A stretch of 58,525 bases of DNA from Sphingobacterium siyangense (lineage in GTDB: Bacteria; Bacteroidota; Bacteroidia; Sphingobacteriales; Sphingobacteriaceae). The stretch is from NCBI RefSeq assembly GCF_007830445.1, contig NZ_VLKR01000035.1, forward strand, positions 1 through 58,525, given 5' to 3'. The notes beneath the pieces were generated by a model that did not search any database, was not told the origin of the DNA, and was given only the letters and a program-made list of their open reading frames with translations. Every line of letters begins with the position of its first letter. Positions within the stretch are counted from its first letter, which is position 1. The position numbers and the translations under genes are program-made. This document shows positions 52,468 to 58,525 of this stretch, one piece after another.

Positions 52468-53454
52468 ATGTCCAAAGTCGTACAATATCTTCAGACCCCC
52501 ACTTTTAGGAAAAATCTTATTGCCGCTGTTATCGCGATAGTATGTCTATTCCTTTTCGTTTATATTGGACTGAAAATATATACCAAACATGATGAATCTA
52601 TCGCCGTTCCTAAAGTGAAAGGCCTTCATATCAGTGCTGCCATCCAAGCTTTGGAGGACGCCGGGCTGGAATATCAAATTGACTCCGTCTATCAGATGGA
52701 TGCCAAACCTGGCATGGTCATAGAGCAGGATCCCGAACAAGGATTTCATGTAAAATCGGGTCGGACTATTTATTTGACCATTATCACACAGGTTGCACCT
52801 GAAGTTGCTTTTCCGAATATAAAAGATAAAACATTGATTGAAGCAACAGCCATCTTGAAAAACCATAACCTTCGAATCGGTGACACTTCTTATGTCGCTG
52901 ACATCGCCAGGGATATCGTATTGGATGCTCAATTTGCGGGACAATCTATCCGCAACGGACGCATGATTCCTAAAGGTTCACGTATAGATCTGGTTTTGGG
53001 AAATGGATTGGGAGCAAATGAGGTGGAGATACCTAATTTAGTTGGGCTTCCATTAAACGAAGCAAAGTTCGCCTTGTCTGGAGCTGGCTTAGGTCTAGGT
53101 ACTGTAACCTACGATCCAAGCGTAACGGATACAGCCACTGCAGTAATCAGTGTGCAGTCACCAGGAATAGAAAAGGGCCTGACCAGTTTAGGGGCTAAAA
53201 TTGACGTAACACTTTCACTCACGGCACCAACAGCAACAACAGGTGCTCCGACTGGAGGTACAACAACACCTAAACCACAGGCAAACCAAACACAGGTTAC
53301 TCCGCCAGCGGCAAAACCTCCGGTTCAGTCAAAGCCTGTTGCTCCAGCAAAAAGTAACACAACAAATACCCCTGCAGCTAAACCGACAACGACAAATCCT
53401 GCAGCAGGGCAAAAAAAGGAAAAGGAAAATAAAGGGAATAGTTTAGGATTTTAA
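52468..53454 (+). CDS. Membrane-anchored PASTA-domain protein (three PASTA repeats)
   Basis: The 328-residue product has a short cytoplasmic start, one membrane helix (about 16-35, NLIAAVIAIVCLFLFVYIGL) and three PASTA domains (about 44-110, 112-180 and 188-253; e.g. VAFPNIKDKTLIEATAILKNHNLRIGDT and VEIPNLVGLPLNEAKFALSGAGLGLGTV). A Pro/Thr/Ala/Lys-rich tail follows (about 255-328). In Firmicutes PASTA domains belong to Ser/Thr kinases or PBPs; here there is neither, as is usual in Bacteroidota. It probably binds peptidoglycan stems or helps cell-wall enzymes. Confidence 0.92.
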   Translation: MSKVVQYLQTPTFRKNLIAAVIAIVCLFLFVYIGLKIYTKHDESIAVPKVKGLHISAAIQALEDAGLEYQIDSVYQMDAKPGMVIEQDPEQGFHVKSGRTIYLTIITQVAPEVAFPNIKDKTLIEATAILKNHNLRIGDTSYVADIARDIVLDAQFAGQSIRNGRMIPKGSRIDLVLGNGLGANEVEIPNLVGLPLNEAKFALSGAGLGLGTVTYDPSVTDTATAVISVQSPGIEKGLTSLGAKIDVTLSLTAPTATTGAPTGGTTTPKPQANQTQVTPPAAKPPVQSKPVAPAKSNTTNTPAAKPTTTNPAAGQKKEKENKGNSLGF

Positions 53455-53597
53455 GTTTATTTACTCAAAAATGAAGCTGCGTCGAATGATCTCCATCGTA
53501 ATAGATTAGAGTTCTTGGCAGATTCATCAACCACTGATCGCTAAGGGTTATATAAACGCCATGAATAGCGAACAACAGATGAATAAAAAATTTTAGA

Positions 53598-54638
53598 ATG
53601 GAAAATAAAAAAGGAATACCAAGTTGGTTAAAAATTATTGCGCTAATCGTTATCGTTGTTGGAGGTTATTTTGCCTGGACATTTTATAAAGCATTTTATG
53701 CTTCGAATGTATCGGGAGAGAAAAAGTACCTGTACATACACGAGGGTGAAAAATATGAGGATGTACTGAAATCAATCAAGGATTCAAATCTAGTGGATGA
53801 TATCGCTTCCTTTGAGCGTGCAGCACAATATAAAAAATATGAAGAAAGTGTAAAACCCGGACGTTATCTGTTAACCCCAGGGATGAACAATAGACGCTTA
53901 GTCGGCAATTTGATTGGCGGTTACCAAGAACCTGTAAAATTCAGATTTTCCAATGTGCGACTGAAAGAAAATATGGCCGCACTTCTTGGAAAAAGTTTTG
54001 AGGCAGATTCTGCCCAATTTATTGCTGTACTGAATGATGAGGCTACCGCACAGAAATATGGATTTACAAAAGAAAATCTCATTTCAATGTTCATCCCTAA
54101 TACCTACGAAATTTACTGGAACACCAATCCGGAAAAAGTAATTGCTCGTTTTGATGATGAATGGAAAAAGTTTTGGAATACGGATCGCACGGCAAAAGCA
54201 AAAGCACTTAATCTGACACCACAACAGGTTAGCACATTGGCGTCGATTGTGAAAGGTGAAGCTTTACACCAGGATGAAATGCCCATGATAGCCGGCTTAT
54301 ATTTAAACCGTCTCAAAAAAGGTATGTTATTGCAAGCAGATCCTACGGTGATCTTTGCTAATAATGACTTTACCATTAGAAGGGTATTGAACAAGCACCT
54401 CAGAACAGACAATCCTTACAATACTTACATCTATAGAGGATTGCCTCCAGGCCCTATATCAATTCCAAGCATCGCTGCAATTGATGCGGTTTTAAACTTT
54501 AAGCAACATGATTATATTTACATGTGTGCCAAAGATGATTTTTCTGGTTACCATAATTTTGCAAAAACAGAGGCTGAGCATTTGATCAATGCACGTAAAT
54601 TCCAACAGGCTCTGGACGCTAGAAATATTAAAAAATAA
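53598..54638 (+). CDS. mltG: Endolytic murein transglycosylase
   Basis: The 346-residue product has one membrane helix (about 10-30) and a YceG/MltG domain. The catalytic Glu221 lies in LASIVKGEALHQDEMPMIAGLYLNRLKKGMLLQADPTVIFA, and further parts are NTYEIYWNTNPEKVIARF and NPYNTYIYRGLPPGPISIPSIAAIDAVLNF, followed by FAKTEAEHLINARKFQQAL. It cuts nascent glycan strands near the membrane and sets strand length. Its stop codon overlaps the start of the thioesterase gene by 1 bp. Confidence 0.96.
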   Translation: MENKKGIPSWLKIIALIVIVVGGYFAWTFYKAFYASNVSGEKKYLYIHEGEKYEDVLKSIKDSNLVDDIASFERAAQYKKYEESVKPGRYLLTPGMNNRRLVGNLIGGYQEPVKFRFSNVRLKENMAALLGKSFEADSAQFIAVLNDEATAQKYGFTKENLISMFIPNTYEIYWNTNPEKVIARFDDEWKKFWNTDRTAKAKALNLTPQQVSTLASIVKGEALHQDEMPMIAGLYLNRLKKGMLLQADPTVIFANNDFTIRRVLNKHLRTDNPYNTYIYRGLPPGPISIPSIAAIDAVLNFKQHDYIYMCAKDDFSGYHNFAKTEAEHLINARKFQQALDARNIKK

Positions 54639-55045
54639 TGTTTGTATTTGACCACCAGATTCGCGTCCGCTATGCAGAAACAGACCAAATGGGCTATGTC
54701 TATTATGGAAACTATGCTGCGTTTTATGAAATAGCGAGAACTGAAATGCTGCGGAGCACGGGGATATCGTATAAGGAGCTGGAAGAAATGGGTGTCATGC
54801 TCCCCGTTACGGAGATGAAGACCAAATATCTGAAACCAGGCAAATACGATGACTTGATCACGATACGGGTAACAATCCGCCAGAAACCTGCCGTTCGCAT
54901 CATTTTCGAATATGAGCTTTTCAATGAAAATGGGGAACTACTCAACCAGGGAGAGACAACCTTGGTCTTTGTCAATATGGAGAAAAATAGACCTTGTATG
55001 CCGCCACAGGTTTTTCTGGATAAGATGAGTAAATATTTTAATTGA
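54638..55045 (+). CDS. YbgC-type acyl-CoA thioesterase (hotdog fold)
   Basis: The 135-residue product shows the 4-hydroxybenzoyl-CoA thioesterase pattern: RVRYAETDQMGYVYYGNYAAFYEIARTEMLRSTGISYKELEEMGV (about 8-52), with the active-site Asp in AETDQMG. YbgC-type enzymes hydrolyse acyl-CoA or acyl-ACP and often lie by envelope genes. It begins at TAATG, the overlap with mltG, and ends 1 bp before the YihY gene, so the three are one operon. Confidence 0.93.
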   Translation: MFVFDHQIRVRYAETDQMGYVYYGNYAAFYEIARTEMLRSTGISYKELEEMGVMLPVTEMKTKYLKPGKYDDLITIRVTIRQKPAVRIIFEYELFNENGELLNQGETTLVFVNMEKNRPCMPPQVFLDKMSKYFN

Positions 55046-55046
55046 T

Positions 55047-56012
55047 ATGGGGAAAATCCACCAATGGCTATTAAATTTTAAACCTTATTTTAGATTAATC
55101 GAATGGAGTAAACGTGTCGTACTACCTGGCTTTGGCTCACTACCACTTTATACTGTGGCGGTATTTTTCTTTCAGGAGCTTTCCAGAGATTCCATCGTCA
55201 GCAAGGCTTCTTCCCTTTCCTATAGCTTTCTATTGGCCATTTTTCCAGGAATCATTTTTCTATTTACATTAATCCCTTATATTCCGATTAATAATTTTCA
55301 GGAACAGTTGTTGGATTTCCTTGCAGTAGTAATTCCTAAAAATGCATTTCTCGTTGTTGAAACGACATTGGAGGATATTATCAAAAACCAAAATGGCGGA
55401 TTGCTGTCTTTTGGTTTTGTGTTTGCGGCCTATTTTGCGACCAATGGCATGGCCTCCCTAATGAATGCCTTCAATAAAGCTTCCCTGATGACGGAGAGAA
55501 GACCTTGGATCAGAAAACGACTGCTTGCTTTAGCCTTAGCTTTTCTGATTATTTTTGCTTTAACAGCGGGGATGACGATATTTACCATAGCTGGCATTAC
55601 GATAGACTACCTCAAAGAGACGACAGGTATTAAATCGAGCTTCTGGGCGATTCTACTTAAAATAGCCCGTTGGCTGATTATATTCGCTATTTATTTTTTC
55701 ACGGTAAGCTGTATTTACAAATTTGGCCCTTCCAACTCCAACAAATGGAAACTCTTCAGTCCAGGAGCTTCTATGGCTACCATTCTAGCGATATTGACAT
55801 TTTCAATATTTACTTTTTATATCAATCATTTTGGTGCATATAACAAACTGTATGGATCCATTGGGACATTGATCGTCATCATGCTCTGGATTTACCTGAA
55901 TACACTTATTTTATTATTGGGCTATGAGCTTAATGCGGCAATAGCGCTGTCCAAACAAACCATTGTTATTGCCAAGCCACGCATTTTCAACTCTTTTAAG
56001 AGAGAAGACTAA
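55047..56012 (+). CDS. YihY/BrkB-family inner-membrane protein
   Basis: The 321-residue product has about six membrane helices. Family parts are SKASSLSYSFLLAIFPGIIFLFTLIPYIP (about 51-79), NQNGGLLSFGFVFAAYFATNGMASLMNAFNKA (about 114-145), FAIYFFTVSCIYKFGPSNSNKWKLFSPGASMATIL and NKLYGSIGTLIVIMLWIYLNTLILLLGYELNAA (about 269-301). Function unknown despite old names (RNase BN was a misassignment). It lies 1 bp after the thioesterase gene. Confidence 0.93.
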   Translation: MGKIHQWLLNFKPYFRLIEWSKRVVLPGFGSLPLYTVAVFFFQELSRDSIVSKASSLSYSFLLAIFPGIIFLFTLIPYIPINNFQEQLLDFLAVVIPKNAFLVVETTLEDIIKNQNGGLLSFGFVFAAYFATNGMASLMNAFNKASLMTERRPWIRKRLLALALAFLIIFALTAGMTIFTIAGITIDYLKETTGIKSSFWAILLKIARWLIIFAIYFFTVSCIYKFGPSNSNKWKLFSPGASMATILAILTFSIFTFYINHFGAYNKLYGSIGTLIVIMLWIYLNTLILLLGYELNAAIALSKQTIVIAKPRIFNSFKRED

Positions 56013-56194
56013 GGTGTCTTAAGCCACTTAAAATCTATTTTATCGGAAAAGGATTTCCGCAAATAAAGTCGAGAATTAGCAATAGTACAATTCAAATACC
56101 ATCCCTTGCAGGGTTGGCATGTAAAAAGTCCCCTATAACTGAAAGTCTTTCAATAAAATAAGAAAAATAAAATTTTGCATTTAAAGTTTTTTTG

Positions 56195-56202
56195 TACCTT
56201 TG
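56195..56202 (+). promoter_or_regulatory. -7 element of rpsA
   Basis: TACCTTTG matches TAnnTTTG; a TTTTG run at 56173-56177 lies 17 bp upstream. Transcription should start near 56207, at the base of the hairpin described next. Confidence 0.55.
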
Positions 56203-56205
56203 CAA

Positions 56206-56229
56206 CTCCTACAAAGTAGGAAAAAGGAG
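56206..56229 (+). promoter_or_regulatory. Strong Shine-Dalgarno and overlapping alternative hairpins in the rpsA leader
   Basis: AAGGAG (56224-56229) stands 11 nt before ATG 56241. CTCCT at 56206-56210 can pair with AGGAG (56225-56229), hiding it, while TCCTAC (56207-56212) can pair with GTAGGA (56216-56221), leaving AGGAG free. The two pairings exclude each other. Confidence 0.5.
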
Positions 56230-56240
56230 AAAATTAATTA

Positions 56241-58172
56241 ATGGCAAAAAAACAAGAAGCAGAAAAAGAATTAGCAGCGAAAAACGCAGAGCTACAAGGT
56301 GCTGACACTAAAGTAGTGAAAGACACTGAAAAAATTGAATCAGAAGCTGATTCAAACTTAATCGACGAAATCAAATCAAACACTTGGATCACACCAGAAG
56401 GTGAATTTGACTGGGATGCAAATGATAAAGGTTTCGGAAATTATAGCGATGCTGAACGCGCTAAACTTGAAGCACAATACGCAGATACTTTCAACCAAGT
56501 TAACCAAGGTGAAATTATTGAAGGTACTGTAGTTTCTATCAACAACAAAGACGTAGTCTTAAATGTTGGTTTCAAATCTGACGGTTTAGTTTCTTTATCA
56601 GAATTCCGTGACTTACCAGAATTAAAAGTTGGTGACAAAGTTGACGTATTCGTTGAATCTCAAGAAGATGCTAACGGTCAATTAGTACTTTCTCGCAAAC
56701 GTGCTAAAACTCAAAAATCTTGGGAAGCTATCAATGAGGCATTGGAAAATGATGCAATCATTACTGGTTTCGTTAAGAGCCGTACTAAAGGTGGTCTTAT
56801 CGTTGATATCAAAGGTGTTGAAGCATTCTTACCTGGATCTCAAATCGATATCAAACCTATCCGTGACTACGATGTATACGTAGGTAAAACAATGGAATTC
56901 AAAGTTGTGAAAATCAACCACGAATTCAAAAACGTTGTCGTATCACACAAAGTATTAATTGAAAACGACTTAGAAAACCAAAAATCTGAAATCGTTGCTA
57001 AATTAGAAAAAGGTCAAGTATTAGAAGGAACAGTTAAAAATATCACTGACTTCGGTGTGTTCATCGACTTAGGTGGTGTTGACGGTTTATTGCATATCAC
57101 AGATATCTCTTGGGGTCGTATCGAGCATCCAAAAGAAGTTTTATCGCTAGATCAAACAATCAACGTTGTTGTATTAGACTTTGATGATGAGAAAAAACGT
57201 ATCGCTTTAGGCTTGAAACAATTATCTGAGCATCCTTGGGAATCTTTAGATACTGCATTAGAAGTTGGTTCTAAAGTTAAAGGTAAAATCGTAACAGTTG
57301 CTGATTACGGTGCTTTCTTAGAAATCATCCCTGGTGTTGAAGGTTTGATCCACGTTTCTGAAATGTCTTGGTCACAAAACTTACGTTCTCCACAAGAGTT
57401 CTTGAAAGTTGGTGATGAGATCGAAGCGCAAATCTTAACATTAGATCGCGATGAGCGTAAAATGAGCTTAGGTATCAAACAATTGACTCCAGATCCTTGG
57501 AAAAACATCACTGAGCGTTACCCTGTAGGTTCTAAACAAACAGCTGTTGTTAAAAACATGACTAACTTCGGTGTATTTGTTGAGTTAGAAGAAGGTATCG
57601 ACGGTTTGATCCACATCTCTGATTTATCTTGGTCTAAAAAAATCAACCACCCTAACGAATTCACTAAAGTTGGTGAAACATTAGACGTAGTTGTTTTAGA
57701 ATTAGATGAAGAAAACCGCAAATTATCTTTAGGTCACAAACAATTGGAAGAAAACCCTTGGGATACTTTCGAAACGATCTTTACTGAAGGTTCTATCCAC
57801 GAAGGTACTGTGATCAAAGTTGGTGACAAAGGTGATATCGTAGCTTTACAATACGGTGTTGAAGGTTTCTGTCCTTCTAAACACTCTGTTAAAGAAGACG
57901 GTTCTTCATTGAAAGTTGATGAAGTTACTTCATTCAAAATCATCGAGTTCAACAAAGAGAACAAACGTTTGGTAATTTCTCACTCTCGTATCTGGGAAGA
58001 AGAGAAAGAAGAAGCTCGCAAAGAAGAGTCTAACAACCGTAAAAAAGACGCTAAAGCTGAGTCTTCAGCTGTGAAAAAAGTAAAAGATTCTGTTGAAAAA
58101 TCTACTTTAGGCGACTTAGACGTATTAGCTCAATTGAAAGAGCAAATGGAAAATGATAAAAACGCTAAGTAA
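56241..58172 (+). CDS. rpsA: 30S ribosomal protein S1
   Basis: The 643-residue product has a Lys/Glu/Ala-rich start, six S1 RNA-binding domains (about 92-156, 174-241, 258-326, 344-412, 430-498, 517-583) and a charged C-terminal tail. Repeat examples are LEGTVKNITDFGVFIDLGGVDGLLHITDISW and VKGKIVTVADYGAFLEIIPGVEGLIHVSEMSW. It helps mRNA binding on the 30S subunit. Codon use is strongly restricted (e.g. GGT, GTT, GAA, TTA), clearly different from its neighbours and typical of very high expression. It forms a single-gene unit with own promoter and terminator. Confidence 0.97.
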   Translation: MAKKQEAEKELAAKNAELQGADTKVVKDTEKIESEADSNLIDEIKSNTWITPEGEFDWDANDKGFGNYSDAERAKLEAQYADTFNQVNQGEIIEGTVVSINNKDVVLNVGFKSDGLVSLSEFRDLPELKVGDKVDVFVESQEDANGQLVLSRKRAKTQKSWEAINEALENDAIITGFVKSRTKGGLIVDIKGVEAFLPGSQIDIKPIRDYDVYVGKTMEFKVVKINHEFKNVVVSHKVLIENDLENQKSEIVAKLEKGQVLEGTVKNITDFGVFIDLGGVDGLLHITDISWGRIEHPKEVLSLDQTINVVVLDFDDEKKRIALGLKQLSEHPWESLDTALEVGSKVKGKIVTVADYGAFLEIIPGVEGLIHVSEMSWSQNLRSPQEFLKVGDEIEAQILTLDRDERKMSLGIKQLTPDPWKNITERYPVGSKQTAVVKNMTNFGVFVELEEGIDGLIHISDLSWSKKINHPNEFTKVGETLDVVVLELDEENRKLSLGHKQLEENPWDTFETIFTEGSIHEGTVIKVGDKGDIVALQYGVEGFCPSKHSVKEDGSSLKVDEVTSFKIIEFNKENKRLVISHSRIWEEEKEEARKEESNNRKKDAKAESSAVKKVKDSVEKSTLGDLDVLAQLKEQMENDKNAK

Positions 58173-58196
58173 TTAGCAATTTCAATCCATAAAAAG

Positions 58197-58231
58197 AAGC
58201 TGTCTCAAATTTATTGAGGCAGCTTTTTTAT
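58197..58231 (+). terminator. Intrinsic terminator of rpsA
   Basis: AAGCTGTCTCAA (58197-58208) pairs with TTGAGGCAGCTT (58214-58225, one G-U pair), then TTTTTT. The GCTGTCTCAA arm resembles terminal repeats of some IS elements, so it may at the same time be the edge of the IS to its right. Confidence 0.8.
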
Positions 58232-58233
58232 TA

Positions 58234-58525
58234 AATATGGCTATGCGATAGATTTGTGAGTTGTTTGTTGATTATTTCACAGAACTGTTCATTTGGGAAG
58301 AAAAAGAACAAAAAGTAGCTTTTTAAGCTGCTTTTTTCCTTAGATTTTGCGCTATAGCCAATAAACCCCATTCTATGGACACTTTTTCCTTACCGCGGAG
58401 CATAAATCTTCGGAACCCGTGGTTCTGTTTTATGTTTCCAAAGACTGGTTCGACATCGTGACATCGCTGTTTTCTTTTGGCTATACCGACATCGCTGTTA
58501 AGCAATCCGTATGCTCTATCTTTAT
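58234..58525 (-). mobile_element. IS1182-type insertion sequence, 3' end (continues off the right edge)
   Basis: It contains the end of a transposase gene plus about 90 bp of downstream DNA. The left boundary is not defined; it lies between the rpsA stop and 58322, possibly at the hairpin 58197-58225. Confidence 0.5.
58323..58525 (-). CDS. IS1182-type transposase, C-terminal 67 residues (partial at window edge)
   Basis: The minus frame is open from the window edge to TAA 58323. The sequence AKRKQRCHDVEPVFGNIKQNHGFRRFMLRG is the usual end of DDE transposases of the IS1182/IS1380-like group, including the catalytic-Glu region (DVEPVFGNIK), followed by KVSIEWGLLAIAQNLRKKAA. The N-terminal part and the first catalytic residues lie beyond the window. 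Confidence 0.8.
   Translation of the reverse strand, partial: KDRAYGLLNSDVGIAKRKQRCHDVEPVFGNIKQNHGFRRFMLRGKEKVSIEWGLLAIAQNLRKKAA

Overview
The window looks like chromosomal DNA of a Bacteroidota member, most likely Sphingobacteriaceae and probably Sphingobacterium or a close relative. Evidence seen directly: three SusC/SusD outer-membrane pairs, an ECF sigma/FecR pair, lipoproteins with short lipoboxes, AT-rich intergenic DNA, and many promoters of the Bacteroidota type (TTG, 20 bp, TAnnTTTG). Genus assignment is inference from protein style; there is no rRNA, tRNA or CRISPR array in the window.

Layout. 1-1270: nested insertion sequences, an IS21-family end inserted into an IS256-family transposase gene. 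1298-9988 (minus): Sus locus 1 (susC, susD, DUF1735 lipoprotein, tandem TonB_C protein) with an ECF sigma factor and FecR anti-sigma gene upstream. 10280-18875: an accessory module containing a MauE-like membrane protein and a small two-cysteine secreted protein (DUF6520-like) on plus, facing a minus operon with a structured leader, a 124-aa unknown protein, a 700-bp open stretch carrying a 7-unit 11-bp phased repeat, a TlpA-type thioredoxin, SusC and SusD. 19023-21794: four unrecognised genes, one with an HTH-like N-terminus. 22312-27052 (minus): Sus locus 3.

From 27.6 kb on the DNA is mainly housekeeping: serS, class I fructose-bisphosphate aldolase, rsmI, a PH/SHOCT protein, lnt, cysteine desulfurase, NlpE-like lipoprotein, TPR protein, etfBA, bifunctional nuclease (DUF151), nucleoside permease, MscS channel, metallophosphoesterase, NlpC/P60 lipoprotein, EamA exporter, mtaB, thyA-folA, a class A serine hydrolase, ddl, PASTA protein, mltG, YbgC-type thioesterase, YihY membrane protein and rpsA. 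The right edge cuts into an IS1182-type transposase.

How genes work together. SusC/SusD pairs import ligands across the outer membrane with TonB energy. The sigma/FecR pair probably controls one of them, but none of the three receptors carries the STN signalling domain that usually partners FecR. In the 10-19 kb module, the MauE-like protein (CxC), TlpA (CAPC) and the small CX8C secreted protein suggest a thiol-redox job linked to a SusCD receptor; this is the best candidate for an undescribed system. thyA-folA form a thymidylate pair; ddl, the PASTA protein, mltG and the NlpC/P60 lipoprotein concern the cell wall.

Most interesting non-coding signals: two 11-bp phased repeat arrays (17671-17750 and 43671-43756), a structured leader with a 15-codon ORF whose stop codon sits in a hairpin loop, a promoter inside a 119-bp inverted repeat, several essential genes whose start codon lies 3-4 nt after the -7 element (probable leaderless mRNAs), and a possible Shine-Dalgarno switch in front of rpsA.
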